In this document: positions 14,808 through 24,848 of the stretch, in pieces
How positions within the stretch are numbered: position 1 is the stretch's first letter
Layout of the letters: every line of letters starts with the position of its first letter
Assembly (NCBI GenBank): GCA_965226565.1
Contig: CBDDDI010000002.1
Location: 1 to 31,829 of the forward strand
DNA from: SZUA-444 sp965226565
GTDB taxonomy: Bacteria > Bacillota > Clostridia > Oscillospirales > Ruminococcaceae
Length of the DNA: 31,829 nucleotides
Reading direction: 5' to 3'
Made by a program: the position numbers and the translations under genes
Notes under the pieces: generated by a model
The model's input: only the letters and a program-made list of their open reading frames with translations
Told to the model about the DNA's origin: nothing
Database searches by the model: none

Positions 14808-15929
14808 TTATTTTTTCAAAACAGAGTTAATTATATTTATAATTCTCTCATTAGTGTCAGTAATTGCAAGTTTTTTTGCATTTTCTGATAATGCCATAAG
14901 CTTTTCTTTGTCTTCACAAAGTTCTTCTACTGTTTTTATTAAAAGTTCACTTGTAAGGTCTTTTTGCTCAATAACAATTCCTGCACCTGCATTTTGCAAA
15001 ACCATTCCATTATGATATTGATGATTTTCTGCAACTATTGGTGATGGTATAAGAATTGAGCCTCTACCTATATTTTCTATTTCAACTAAAGCATTTGCTC
15101 CACATCTACTTATTATTAAATCAGCTGCAGCCATACAGACTGGCATATTATCAATATATTCCTTGATAATATATCTTGAATTATTTATATCAACACCTTT
15201 TAACCTTAAATCATCAACAAAAGTATCTCTGCCCATTTTACCATAACTATGAATATGATTGATTTTTTTCTTGCCTTTATATGATGCAATTAAATCAGCT
15301 ACTGTGATATTAAGCATTCCAGCTCCTAAACTTCCACCTGTTGAAAGAATAGTTATTTCATCATCAAATCCAAGCTCAGCTTTAGCTTCTTCTTTTGTAA
15401 TATTATTAAAAGCTTTTCTTATTGGCAATCCAGTTACTTCTTGTTTAACGCTTGAATCAATATATTTTTTAGCAGCTTCAACAGTAAGCATTACCATGTC
15501 AACTTTTTTTGATAATAGCTTTGTTGTGACTCCTGGAAATGCATTTTGTTCATGAATAACAGTTTTAATTCCCATTTTTGCAGCAGTCATAACAATAGGT
15601 CCACTTACATATCCACCAGTTCCGATTACTAAATCTGGAGCAAATTCTTTTATTATTTTTCTTGCTCTTGACGCTGATGTCATAAGATAATATCCTGCTT
15701 TTATATTTCTGCCTATATTTTTAGCATTTATCTTTCTTTGAAATCCTCTTACTTTTATAGGTGCAAAATCATATCCTGCTTTTGGAATTAATGTTGATTC
15801 AATACCAAAAGGTGTTCCTGCAAAAAGAAATTTTGCATCTTTATATTCTTCTTTTATTATTTCTGCAATTGCTAATGCAGGATTCACATGTCCAGCTGTT
15901 CCTCCACCAGCAAGTAAAACTTTAAGCAT
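14808..15929 (-). CDS. murG: UDP-GlcNAc:lipid I GlcNAc transferase MurG
   Basis: MurG adds GlcNAc to lipid I to make lipid II on the inner face of the membrane. The 373-aa GT28 protein has the N-terminal glycine loop GGGTAGHVNPALA (8-20), GTGGYVSGP, HEQNAFPG (126-133) and the C-terminal donor-site region STGGSLGA, with SRCGANALVEIENIG and PSPIVAENHQYHN. The family signature is complete and the length normal. It is 18 bp downstream of ftsW and so is co-transcribed with it. Transcription order mraY-ftsW-murG follows the usual dcw order, except that murD is missing between mraY and ftsW. Confidence 0.97.
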   Translation of the reverse strand: MLKVLLAGGGTAGHVNPALAIAEIIKEEYKDAKFLFAGTPFGIESTLIPKAGYDFAPIKVRGFQRKINAKNIGRNIKAGYYLMTSASRARKIIKEFAPDLVIGTGGYVSGPIVMTAAKMGIKTVIHEQNAFPGVTTKLLSKKVDMVMLTVEAAKKYIDSSVKQEVTGLPIRKAFNNITKEEAKAELGFDDEITILSTGGSLGAGMLNITVADLIASYKGKKKINHIHSYGKMGRDTFVDDLRLKGVDINNSRYIIKEYIDNMPVCMAAADLIISRCGANALVEIENIGRGSILIPSPIVAENHQYHNGMVLQNAGAGIVIEQKDLTSELLIKTVEELCEDKEKLMALSENAKKLAITDTNERIINIINSVLKK

Positions 15930-15947
15930 TTTACATAACCTCCAAAC

Positions 15948-17162
15948 CTAATCTTCTATAAGCGAGTACCGCGAGACATTTAGTATTACACCCATCTGGG
16001 CGAGTTGCATTGCTAACGCTGTACCTCCATAACTAAAGAACGGTAAACTTATTCCTGTATTAGGAACTGTATTTGATACAACAGCTATATTCAAAAGAGC
16101 TTGAATTGTAATTTGGACTGTAAGTCCAACAACAAGCATCATTCCAAATTTATCAACAGCTTTTGATGCTATATAAAATCCTCTAAAAGTAAACATTAAA
16201 AATAATATTATAACAAGCAAAGCTCCTATAAATCCAAGTTCTTCACATACAATTGCAAATACAAAGTCATTTTTTGATTCAGGAAGATATAAATATTTTT
16301 GTCTTGATTCTCCAAAACCCATTCCAAATAATCCGCCAGATCCTATTGCAATTAATGATTGACATGTTTGCCATGTTCCATCTCCTACATCTGAAAATGG
16401 ATCAATCCAAGATTTAATTCTTGTTACAAAATATCCAACGCCTTCAACTGCTATTTTATAAAAAATTACTCCTGCAACTCCTACTAATCCTAAAACAGCT
16501 GTTCCAAGCAAATGTGAAAACTTTGCTCCACCAACAAAAATCATTACTATACCAATTGAACAAATAAGCACTGTTCCAGAAAGATGAGGTTGTTTTAACA
16601 TTAATGCTGCTACAGCTCCAAGAATAATAAAAAATGGCAAAACACCATATTTAAATGTTTTCATCCTTTTATAATTAACAGAAATCAAATACGAAAATAA
16701 AATAACAATAGCAAATTTCATAATTTCTGACGATTGAAACTCTACTCCAATTTTTATCCAACGTCTTGCTCCATTATGCTCACGTCCAAAAAACGAAGTA
16801 TAACCAAGCAACAAAAACGAGCCAATAAATATAATAGCAACAACTTTTTTATTTTTATAAAAATTATAAGGAATTTTTGAAATAAAAATCATTGCCAAAA
16901 GACCACATCCAGCAATAACAATTTGTTTTTTCGCATAGATAAATCCATCTCCTGCTGGCTCTACAAGTCCCCAATAATAACTAGCAGAAAACATCATTAC
17001 AGTTCCCAAAACAAGAAGTGTAATTATTATTAAGAAAAATGGTTTATCAAATTGTTCTTTACGGATTTTAGGTTTTTTCTTTATTTTAGAAGGCATGTTG
17101 GTATTAGTTTTCTTAGTTGTATATGTAATTTTTCTTTCCCTTTTAGATGCTGTTTTTGTCAA
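15948..17162 (-). CDS. ftsW: SEDS peptidoglycan glycosyltransferase FtsW (or SpoVE)
   Basis: This 404-aa SEDS protein polymerises lipid II at the septum together with a class B PBP. A strongly basic N-terminal tail of about 40 residues precedes about 10 membrane segments. The loop KSWIDPFSDVGDGTWQ and the signature NTGISLPFFSYGG (368-380) are diagnostic. Spore formers often carry the paralogue SpoVE at this very position, so FtsW versus SpoVE is not decided by sequence alone. It lies between mraY and murG, with short gaps and a GGAGG ribosome site. Confidence 0.95.
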   Translation of the reverse strand: MTKTASKRERKITYTTKKTNTNMPSKIKKKPKIRKEQFDKPFFLIIITLLVLGTVMMFSASYYWGLVEPAGDGFIYAKKQIVIAGCGLLAMIFISKIPYNFYKNKKVVAIIFIGSFLLLGYTSFFGREHNGARRWIKIGVEFQSSEIMKFAIVILFSYLISVNYKRMKTFKYGVLPFFIILGAVAALMLKQPHLSGTVLICSIGIVMIFVGGAKFSHLLGTAVLGLVGVAGVIFYKIAVEGVGYFVTRIKSWIDPFSDVGDGTWQTCQSLIAIGSGGLFGMGFGESRQKYLYLPESKNDFVFAIVCEELGFIGALLVIILFLMFTFRGFYIASKAVDKFGMMLVVGLTVQITIQALLNIAVVSNTVPNTGISLPFFSYGGTALAMQLAQMGVILNVSRYSLIED

Positions 17163-17198
17163 ACATAACCCTCCTTAATACTCCTTATATTCCTTAAC

Positions 17199-18224
17199 CT
17201 ATTTTACTATTGTCATATATATTCCACCTACTGCTATTAATGATGCAATAAATGTAACTATTGAAAATACTATAACAATTTTATATTCATTCCATTTACA
17301 CATTTCAAAATGATGATGAATTGGACTCATTTTAAATATTCTTTTTCCTGTACTTTTAAAACTTATTACTTGCAAAATTACAGATAAACTTTCTATAACA
17401 TAAATTATTCCTATAATTACTATCAAAAGCTCATAACCTGTTGCAAAGCTAAGTGCAACCATTGAGCCTCCTAAAAACATCGAACCTGTATCTCCCATAA
17501 ACACTTTTGCAGGATTTAGATTCCATACTAAAAATCCAAGACATCCACCAGCTAATGCTATAGCATATATAGCATAATCAGTATTGTTTAACAAGATAAA
17601 TACAGAGAAAAATGCCAAACAAGCAACTACTGATACAGAACTACAAAGTCCATCAATTCCATCAGTTAAATTAACTGAATTCACAATAAATATTATAAAC
17701 AAAACCATAAGAGGAATGTAAAAATATCCAAGTTCTAATGAACCTATAAAAGGAAAATTAATGTCAGTAGTTTTATCTCCAAGTGCTCTTATTGCAAAAA
17801 GATATCCTACAGAAATTAATATTTGAAAAACAATTTTTTGTTTTGCATTTAATCCGAGGTTACGTTTTTTAACAACTTTTATGTAATCATCTACAAATCC
17901 AACAAGCATAAATAACAATGCCATAACAATTCCAAAAACAAGCTTAAGTTTTTCTGTCATATTAACATTAGTTCCAGCTATTTCTTTATCTCCAAAAGCT
18001 TGTAATAACACAGCTCCTAAAATAACAGCAACTACTGTTGACAATATGAACATAAAACCACCCATAGTAGGTGTTCCTTGTTTATTTTTATGCCACTTAG
18101 GTCCTATATCAAGAATAGTTTGGCCACATTTGACCTTTCTTAAATAAGGTATAATTGCAAATCCACTTAACGCACATATTGCAAAAGACACCAAAGCAAC
18201 AACAATATTTATCCAAAAAGGCAT
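17199..18224 (-). CDS. mraY: Phospho-MurNAc-pentapeptide translocase MraY
   Basis: MraY transfers phospho-MurNAc-pentapeptide to undecaprenyl phosphate, giving lipid I, in the membrane. The 341-aa protein has about 10 membrane helices. It shows TPTMGG (51-56), VDDYIK with the Asp-Asp pair (111-116), NLTDGIDGL (185-193), GDTGS (244-248) and HHHFE (303-307). All known catalytic or Mg2+-binding motifs are present. The gene lies between murF (upstream) and ftsW (downstream). In most dcw clusters murD would come next; here it does not. Confidence 0.97.
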   Translation of the reverse strand: MPFWINIVVALVSFAICALSGFAIIPYLRKVKCGQTILDIGPKWHKNKQGTPTMGGFMFILSTVVAVILGAVLLQAFGDKEIAGTNVNMTEKLKLVFGIVMALLFMLVGFVDDYIKVVKKRNLGLNAKQKIVFQILISVGYLFAIRALGDKTTDINFPFIGSLELGYFYIPLMVLFIIFIVNSVNLTDGIDGLCSSVSVVACLAFFSVFILLNNTDYAIYAIALAGGCLGFLVWNLNPAKVFMGDTGSMFLGGSMVALSFATGYELLIVIIGIIYVIESLSVILQVISFKSTGKRIFKMSPIHHHFEMCKWNEYKIVIVFSIVTFIASLIAVGGIYMTIVK

Positions 18225-18245
18225 TGAAAATCTCTCCCTAAAAAT

Positions 18246-19604
18246 TTATTTATATAATTCTTCTATAATTTTCTCAAATTTCATTCCTCGACTTGCTTTA
18301 AACAAAATTATATCACCTTGTTTTTTAGTCTTTTTAAGAAAATCTAGAACGTCTTTTCTATCCTCAAAAAAGTAGCTTTCTGGTTTTTTACTTTCAGCTT
18401 CTTTTTTAATATATTCTGCATCTTTTCCATAACAAACAATAATATCTGCTTTTGAATCAGAAGCGTATTTACCAACTCTTGAATGAAGCTCTTTAGAAAC
18501 ATCACCAAGTTCTAACATATCTCCAAGTACAGCAATTCTTCTTCCATCACCAATAGGTTTTAACTCAGATAAAACAGCAAGTGATGCTTTCATAGAATCA
18601 GGACTAGCATTATAACAATCCACAATTATTGTTTGCTCACCTTTTTTAACAATACTTTGTCTTAATCCATCAGGAATAAATTTACCAAGTTTCTTAACTA
18701 TAACTTCAGGATCTATTTCACATAGTATTCCTACAGCAAAAGCAGCAAGTGCATTCATAATATTATGAAGACCTACACAACCAAGTTTAACATGAATTTC
18801 TTTACTCCAATATATAATATCAAATTCAGTTGATCCATTTTCTGAAACAATATTTACAGCTCTTACATCAGCGCTAGTATTATCTATTCCATAATAAATA
18901 ATATTTCTATTCAAATCATCTTTAAGAGTGGAAAGCAAATCATCATCACCATTTAAAATCAAAGGTGCGTCTGGAGATGCTCCATCAATAATCTCAAGCT
19001 TTGCTTTCAATATACCTTCTCTTGAACCTAATGTTTCAATATGAGAATATCCTATATTTGTTATCACACAAATATTAGGTTGACTAATTTGAGACAATAA
19101 TGATATTTCTCCTAAATCAGACATTCCCATTTCAATAACAGCAGCTTCATGCGCTGAAGAAAGTCTAAATAATGTATGCGGAACTCCTATATCATTATTT
19201 AAATTACCTTCTGTTTTCAGTGTAGTATATTTTCCTGATAAAACAAGTGCAACCATTTCTTTTGTTGTTGTTTTACCAACACTTCCTGTTATTCCAACTA
19301 AACTTAAAGAGAACTTTTTTCTATAATAAGTTGCAATACGAATAAGTGCATTTCTTGTATCATCAACAATAATGCATTTTACTCCTTCAATAGGTTTTTC
19401 TGTTATTGCAGCAACAGCACCAAGCTCTATAGCTTTTTGTGCATAATTATGTCCATCAAAATTATCTCCTTTTAAAGCAACAAAGACACTGCCTTTTGTG
19501 ATAGTTCTTGTATCTGTTGATATTGCTGAAACTATTTCTGTAGAAGGATAACCATAGCTTCCTTGTACAGCTGTTATGATCTCATATAAAGTTAAATCTT
19601 CCAT
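18246..19604 (-). CDS. murF: UDP-MurNAc-tripeptide:D-Ala-D-Ala ligase MurF
   Basis: MurF is the cytoplasmic ATP-dependent ligase that adds D-Ala-D-Ala to UDP-MurNAc-tripeptide. The 452-aa Mur ligase has the N-terminal substrate domain with SAISTDTRTITKGSVF, the P-loop GITGSVGKTTT (about 104-114), the EGNLNNDIGVPHTL stretch typical of MurF, and a C-terminal domain with DCYNASPDSMKASL and AVLGDMLELG. It is 12 bp after murE, on the same strand, so the two are translated from one message. Confidence 0.97.
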   Translation of the reverse strand: MEDLTLYEIITAVQGSYGYPSTEIVSAISTDTRTITKGSVFVALKGDNFDGHNYAQKAIELGAVAAITEKPIEGVKCIIVDDTRNALIRIATYYRKKFSLSLVGITGSVGKTTTKEMVALVLSGKYTTLKTEGNLNNDIGVPHTLFRLSSAHEAAVIEMGMSDLGEISLLSQISQPNICVITNIGYSHIETLGSREGILKAKLEIIDGASPDAPLILNGDDDLLSTLKDDLNRNIIYYGIDNTSADVRAVNIVSENGSTEFDIIYWSKEIHVKLGCVGLHNIMNALAAFAVGILCEIDPEVIVKKLGKFIPDGLRQSIVKKGEQTIIVDCYNASPDSMKASLAVLSELKPIGDGRRIAVLGDMLELGDVSKELHSRVGKYASDSKADIIVCYGKDAEYIKKEAESKKPESYFFEDRKDVLDFLKKTKKQGDIILFKASRGMKFEKIIEELYK

Positions 19605-19616
19605 TTTATCTCCTAT

Positions 19617-21056
19617 TCATATACTCTCATCAAGTTTTTTTAAACATTCTGCTACTACTTCTCGTTCATCTAAATGAATATGAACATCATTCTCAATAAC
19701 TTGGTAATTTTCATGACCTTTTCCTGCAAGAACAATAACATCACCTTTTTCAGCCATATTTATTGAATACGCTATGGCTTCTTTTCTATCAGGAATTGAA
19801 ACGTGTGGAATATTACTATCTTTTAAATCAACCAAAATATCTTTTATTATTTCAACAGGATCTTCATCTCTTGGATTATCAGAAGTAACCACAAGAAAAT
19901 CAGAATATTTTGAAGCTGCATTTGCCATTAATGGTCTTTTAACTTTGTCTCTGTTACCACCACAACCAAAAACACAAATTAATCTACCTTCTGTAAAACT
20001 TTTCACACTTGATAATATATTTTCAAGTGCATCATCTGTATGAGCATAGTCACATATCACTGTGAAATCTTGACCTGTAGGAATAACTTCAGCTCTACCT
20101 TTTACTCCTTTAAACCTAGAAATAATATCAATTACCTTATACATATCAAATCCAAGTTCATTGCAGCAAGCCATAACTGCCAATGTATTTGAAACATTAA
20201 ACCTACCAATCATCGGAAAATCAACACGGTATGATCTAATGTTATCAGACATCCAGTAACTAATACCAGTACTTTTAAGCTTAACAACATCAGTATAATA
20301 ATTAGCCATATTATTTATGCTGTAACTATATTTTGGACAATAAACCTCTTCTAAATATCTTCTTCCATATTCATCATCACAATTAATTAATGCAATATCA
20401 CACATGTTAAATATCATCTTTTTAGCTTGATAATAATTTTCCATATTGCCATGAACATCAAGATGGTCTTGAGTAAGATTTGTAAATATAGCTATAAGAA
20501 ATTGCATAGTTCCAAGCCTGTATTGCTCTAATCCTTGAGAAGAAACTTCCATCACAACATATTCACAATTTTTCTCAAGCATTTTATGTAAAAGTTCAAA
20601 TAATTCAAAAGGTTCAGGAGTAGTTCTTATCGCTGGCAATATTTGATCGTTTATTTCATATTGACTAGTTCCAATTAATCCTGCTTTATATCCTAAACCT
20701 GTCAAAACATTCTTCAAAATAGTCGTAACAGTAGTTTTTCCATTTGTTCCTGTCACACCAATTATTTTTAATTTTCTATCTGGTCTATCAAACCAATTTG
20801 CACATATTTGAGAGTAAGCTTTTCTTGTATTGTCCACAACAATTTGATTTTGCAATCCTAAATCATATTCGCATACAATTACTTTTGCACCATTTTCAAG
20901 CATTTCTTTTGCAACATTATGTCCATCAAAATTCTTGCCTTTTATGCAGACAAACAAACATCCTTCTTTAACTTGTTTTGAATTTGCAGTAATAGATGAT
21001 ATTTCCATATCACGATTAACTCTTGCTATTCCATCTAAAAGCCTTTGAAGTTTCAC
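19617..21056 (-). CDS. murE: UDP-MurNAc-dipeptide:meso-diaminopimelate ligase MurE
   Basis: MurE is the ATP-dependent ligase adding the third residue to UDP-MurNAc-L-Ala-D-Glu. The 479-aa protein shows the P-loop VTGTNGKTTV (101-110), DHLDVHGN (198-205), and the C-terminal motif DNPRDEDP (393-400). DNPR is the known marker of meso-diaminopimelate specificity, against D(D/N)P(N/A) in lysine-adding enzymes, so this organism probably has mDAP-type peptidoglycan. It follows the PBP gene by 35 bp and precedes murF by 12 bp. Confidence 0.97.
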   Translation of the reverse strand: MKLQRLLDGIARVNRDMEISSITANSKQVKEGCLFVCIKGKNFDGHNVAKEMLENGAKVIVCEYDLGLQNQIVVDNTRKAYSQICANWFDRPDRKLKIIGVTGTNGKTTVTTILKNVLTGLGYKAGLIGTSQYEINDQILPAIRTTPEPFELFELLHKMLEKNCEYVVMEVSSQGLEQYRLGTMQFLIAIFTNLTQDHLDVHGNMENYYQAKKMIFNMCDIALINCDDEYGRRYLEEVYCPKYSYSINNMANYYTDVVKLKSTGISYWMSDNIRSYRVDFPMIGRFNVSNTLAVMACCNELGFDMYKVIDIISRFKGVKGRAEVIPTGQDFTVICDYAHTDDALENILSSVKSFTEGRLICVFGCGGNRDKVKRPLMANAASKYSDFLVVTSDNPRDEDPVEIIKDILVDLKDSNIPHVSIPDRKEAIAYSINMAEKGDVIVLAGKGHENYQVIENDVHIHLDEREVVAECLKKLDESI

Positions 21057-21091
21057 AACAAACCCCCTAATGTTAATCTAAGAAAATACTT

Positions 21092-23332
21092 TTACCCCTC
21101 TTCGCTATCTGTAACAAACTCTACTTGTATAATTGTACCTACTGGAACCTTTTTTCCTAACATACTTTGATTTGTAGCCTTTGATTTAGGATTATTTGCA
21201 GCTCCACCTGTTGGCATAAAATTTAAACCAGCATTTGTAATTGCTATATTAGCTTCTTGCAATGTTTTTCCTTTAACATTAGGAACAGTAACGAGAGAAG
21301 AATTAACATCCTCTGTATATAATAACACTTTTCCACCTTTTTGCAACATACTTGATGCTGATGGAATTTGTTTTACAACTTTTTTGCCCTGTCCTATTAT
21401 ATCAACTTTTAATTGGAGTGCTTCAATTGTTGTTTTTGCTTTTTCTAAATCTCTATTTACAACATTAGGAACTGCTACTCCAAGTTTTTTAACTTCATCT
21501 TCTGTGTATTGTTTAAAATGCCCTAAATACGGTAAAATCTCTTCAAATACATTTGCTACAACTGGCGCAGCAACTGTTCCTCCATAATAAGCTCCGCCTG
21601 TTGGTTCATCAACCATACAAAGCATTATTACTTCAGGATCATTAGCAGGTGCAAATCCTACATATGAACCAACATAAATAGCTTTACCAGCTTCTCCGTA
21701 TTCGTCAATTTTTTGAGATGTTCCAGATTTTCCTCCTATACGAAAACCTTTTACATAAGCATTTGTACCACCTTTATTATTAACAACTGATTCAAGTATT
21801 TCTCTCATTGTTTTTGATGTTTCTTCAGATACTACCTGTCTTCTTATTTTAGGTTCAAACTGTTTTACAACATTACCATTCTTATCTACAATTTTATCTA
21901 CAACATATGGAGTTACAAGATTTCCTCCATTAACAGCTGCAGCATATGCTGTAATCATTTCTATAGGAGTTATTTTATGTGATTGACCAAATGAACTTGA
22001 TGCTAAGTCAATTTTTGTCATAGCTTCTACTGGATGATAAATACTAGTTGCCTCACCTGGCAAATCAATTCCTGTTGCTCCTGTTAAACCAAAAGCATTA
22101 AAATATTCACTAAATTTTTTTACTCCAAGCCTTTGACCTATATTAATAAAAGCTGGGTTACATGAGTTTGTCATTGCTTGGACAAAATTTTGTGTTCCAT
22201 GTCCTGCATGTTTCCAACAGTTAAATCCTTGACCTGCTACTTCTGTATGTCCTGTACATGTAAAAGTTGTATCTTTGTTAATCAGTTTCTCTTCAAGTGC
22301 AGATGCACCTGTTACAACTTTAAAAACAGATCCTGGAACATAAAGCTCAGTTATAGCTTTATTTTTCCATTGTTTTTCTCTTATCTTAGCTTTTTCTTTT
22401 TTAAGTTCTTCTCCACTTAAAGTTTCTAAATATTCTCTTTCTTCCTTATCAGCAATATACGCTGGATTATTTATATCAAATCCACTTTCTGTTGCCATTG
22501 CTAAAATTTGTCCTGTTTTTGGATTCATAACAATTGCACACGCTCTATTTTCTGCATTATATGATGAAACAGTTTTCTTTAACTCTTTTTCAACTAAAAG
22601 CTGTATAGAACTATCAATATTAAGTACTAAATTATTGCCATTTTTAGCTTCGAAACTTTGCTCATATCTATATGGCATTTGTTGTCCCATTGCATCTTTT
22701 GCAGAAATTATCTTACCATTTACACCTGATAAATATTCATCATATTGATATTCTATTCCATATTGACCATGTCCTTCAAATCCTGTAAATCCTATAACAC
22801 TCGCTGCCAATTCATTTTGAGGATAAAATCTTTTGGTATCTGGATTAGATCCAATACACGACAATTTATTTTTACGTGCAAAATCCATAACTTTATCTGA
22901 TGTTAATTTATCAACTTTTCGTGAAACAATTTCATATCTACTAGATTTATCAGCTCTTTTTTTAACATATTCTTTTTCAACATCAAGAATTTTAGATAAA
23001 TTATCTATTATAAAATCTTTTTTATTATTATCAACTTTTTTATCTTTTCCTTTTATATCTCTTTCAAGCATAACTGGATCAATAAATATATTATACACAG
23101 TTGCACTTTGTGCTAAAATCTGTCCTTGGCTATCATAAATTGTACCTCTATTAGCATTAATCTCTATGCTTTGAAACTGCTGTTTATCTGCAAGCTTTTG
23201 GTATTTTTGATTATCAACAATAGACACAGTCGCTATGTTTATTATTATTATAACAACCATCAACAAAATAAAAAAGCCTAAAAAATTGAACATTCTTCTT
23301 TTCATTAACGACGTAGGCTTATTCATTAACAT
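21092..23332 (-). CDS. Class B penicillin-binding protein with two PASTA domains (FtsI/SpoVD type)
   Basis: This 746-aa transpeptidase cross-links septal or spore-cortex peptidoglycan outside the membrane. A basic N-tail and one membrane helix (about 16-38) are followed by the PBP dimer domain with NRGTIYDSQGQILA. The transpeptidase domain has PGSVFK (active Ser335, Lys338), SCN (390-392) and KSGT (535-538). Two PASTA domains end the protein (about 621-673 and 683-743, each starting with VPNV). PASTA-bearing class B PBPs in Firmicutes include PBP2B and SpoVD; which one this is remains open. It may start at codon 1 or at the third codon (Met). An imperfect hairpin separates it from ftsL. Confidence 0.93.
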   Translation of the reverse strand: MLMNKPTSLMKRRMFNFLGFFILLMVVIIIINIATVSIVDNQKYQKLADKQQFQSIEINANRGTIYDSQGQILAQSATVYNIFIDPVMLERDIKGKDKKVDNNKKDFIIDNLSKILDVEKEYVKKRADKSSRYEIVSRKVDKLTSDKVMDFARKNKLSCIGSNPDTKRFYPQNELAASVIGFTGFEGHGQYGIEYQYDEYLSGVNGKIISAKDAMGQQMPYRYEQSFEAKNGNNLVLNIDSSIQLLVEKELKKTVSSYNAENRACAIVMNPKTGQILAMATESGFDINNPAYIADKEEREYLETLSGEELKKEKAKIREKQWKNKAITELYVPGSVFKVVTGASALEEKLINKDTTFTCTGHTEVAGQGFNCWKHAGHGTQNFVQAMTNSCNPAFINIGQRLGVKKFSEYFNAFGLTGATGIDLPGEATSIYHPVEAMTKIDLASSSFGQSHKITPIEMITAYAAAVNGGNLVTPYVVDKIVDKNGNVVKQFEPKIRRQVVSEETSKTMREILESVVNNKGGTNAYVKGFRIGGKSGTSQKIDEYGEAGKAIYVGSYVGFAPANDPEVIMLCMVDEPTGGAYYGGTVAAPVVANVFEEILPYLGHFKQYTEDEVKKLGVAVPNVVNRDLEKAKTTIEALQLKVDIIGQGKKVVKQIPSASSMLQKGGKVLLYTEDVNSSLVTVPNVKGKTLQEANIAITNAGLNFMPTGGAANNPKSKATNQSMLGKKVPVGTIIQVEFVTDSEEG

Positions 23333-23367
23333 TTCCTCCCTATAATTATACCTTGTACGAAAAGAAA

Positions 23368-23406
23368 GCTAAGTCAATTATCCCACTTTTAAGGAATTGG
23401 CTTAAC
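23368..23406 (-). promoter_or_regulatory. Imperfect hairpin between ftsL and the PBP gene
   Basis: On the minus strand the 12-nt arms (23395-23406 with 23368-23379) pair with one G-T wobble and one C-A mismatch. The loop is 15 nt, followed by TTTCTTTTC. It could attenuate transcription from ftsL into the PBP gene. Confidence 0.4.
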
Positions 23407-23429
23407 TTCCTATATATATATTTTATTCG

Positions 23430-23900
23430 TTAAAACCCAATATATTCCACTGCGTCCTTTAACCAATTTCCAATAATAGCAAAAACATTATTGTTTTGAT
23501 TTTTTACTACTTCTATTTCATTGTCTTTTTGAAGCTGTATGTATTCGATCTGTGATTTATCAAGTTTTTTTAGTCCAAGATTATTTTCAACATAATCTTC
23601 TATTGACGATATTGATGTAATTCTTCCTATATCCGTTTCCATAACTGCATTTTCCGCTTCAAGTTCAGTAACTTGATTAGCAATCTTCGTATTATCTACA
23701 TAAAGCTTACTGATTTCTAGTTTGCCATAAATAATTGCACAAAGCAAACAAAGTACAGTCGCCGCAAATAAAAAACTTTTTACTAACGAAACCGAGGAAT
23801 CTGCTCTACTCTTTTTGACACGGATTTTTCTATCACTTTGCCTTTGAGGAAGATTTTCGTAGATCGAATAATCATACGCTAGATTGTTCACTCTTGCCAT
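23430..23900 (-). CDS. ftsL: Cell division protein FtsL
   Basis: This 156-aa bitopic protein lies at the classic ftsL position between rsmH and the septal PBP. A basic cytoplasmic N-tail leads to one membrane helix (about 39-58, ending AIIYGK). A short leucine-zipper-like coiled coil follows (about 60-100, with NQVTELEAENAVMETDI) and an outside tail rich in Asn and Gln. FtsL joins FtsB/DivIC and FtsQ/DivIB to activate FtsW and its PBP. Sequence conservation in this family is low, so the call rests largely on topology and context. The gene begins 12 bp after the rsmH stop. Confidence 0.85.
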   Translation of the reverse strand: MARVNNLAYDYSIYENLPQRQSDRKIRVKKSRADSSVSLVKSFLFAATVLCLLCAIIYGKLEISKLYVDNTKIANQVTELEAENAVMETDIGRITSISSIEDYVENNLGLKKLDKSQIEYIQLQKDNEIEVVKNQNNNVFAIIGNWLKDAVEYIGF

Positions 23901-23912
23901 TATTTATCACTC

Positions 23913-24836
23913 CTATATCTTTTCAATTATTCTAAGCTTTGCACTTCTGCTCCTATTATTAAACTCCAACTCCTCTTTAGATGCCTCAATTGGTTTTTTG
24001 TTAACCAGTTTTCCTTTTGGCTTGTTTCCACAAATACATTGTGGAAAATCTGGTGGACATGTACATCCTTTACACCATCCTTTGAATCTTTGTTTAACAA
24101 TTCTGTCTTCTAAAGAATGAAATGTTATTACTACTAGTCTTCCGCCAGGTTTTAAACTTTCAAAAGCTTTATCAAGTCCATCAGACAAATGTTCAAATTC
24201 ACTATTGACTGCTATCCTTATTGCTTGAAAAGTTTTTTTACAAGGATTTTTTTCTCTTCTAACCTTTTGTGGAACACTATTTTTAATAATTTCTGCAAGT
24301 TGCAAAGTAGTTTCTATTGGTTTCGTTTCTCTTTGTTTTATAATTTTTGAAGCAATGCTTCTTGCAAACTTTTCTTCACCATATTCAAAAATAATTTTAG
24401 AAATCTGCTCATAAGAATATGTGTTGATTATATCATACGCTGAAATTCCTTCTCCACTCATCCTCATATCTAAAGGAGCATCTGTATGATAAGAAAAACC
24501 TCTTTCTCCTGTATCAAGCTGATGTGATGAAACTCCAAGATCAAGTAAAATACCATCAACTTTATCAATATTTAATTTTTCTAAAACCTCATCAATTTCA
24601 GAATAATTGTTTCTAACAACTGTAGCATTGTATTCTTTTAATCTTTCAGTTGCAACTTCTACTGCTGTAGGATCACGATCAATTGCAATTAGTCTACCAT
24701 CTTTCAAATGTTTTGCAATTTCTTTTGAATGACCTGCACCACCAGCAGTCGCATCCACATATATACCGTCGGGCTTTATGTCAAGACCTTCCATACATTC
24801 ATTTAATAGTACTGACACATGATGAAATTGTATCAT
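23913..24836 (-). CDS. rsmH: 16S rRNA (cytosine1402-N4)-methyltransferase RsmH
   Basis: RsmH (formerly MraW) methylates N4 of C1402 in the decoding centre of 16S rRNA using SAM. The 307-aa protein begins with the conserved HHVSVLLNE. It has the SAM loop VDATAGGAGHS (about 27-37), AIDRDPTA, LLDLGVSSHQLD, and the C-terminal TFHSLEDRIVK with an insertion holding Cys residues (GWCKGCTCPPDFPQCICG), all typical. It sits directly after mraZ, 12 bp apart, in the standard dcw order. Confidence 0.97.
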   Translation of the reverse strand: MIQFHHVSVLLNECMEGLDIKPDGIYVDATAGGAGHSKEIAKHLKDGRLIAIDRDPTAVEVATERLKEYNATVVRNNYSEIDEVLEKLNIDKVDGILLDLGVSSHQLDTGERGFSYHTDAPLDMRMSGEGISAYDIINTYSYEQISKIIFEYGEEKFARSIASKIIKQRETKPIETTLQLAEIIKNSVPQKVRREKNPCKKTFQAIRIAVNSEFEHLSDGLDKAFESLKPGGRLVVITFHSLEDRIVKQRFKGWCKGCTCPPDFPQCICGNKPKGKLVNKKPIEASKEELEFNNRSRSAKLRIIEKI

Positions 24837-24848
24837 AAATCCCTCCGT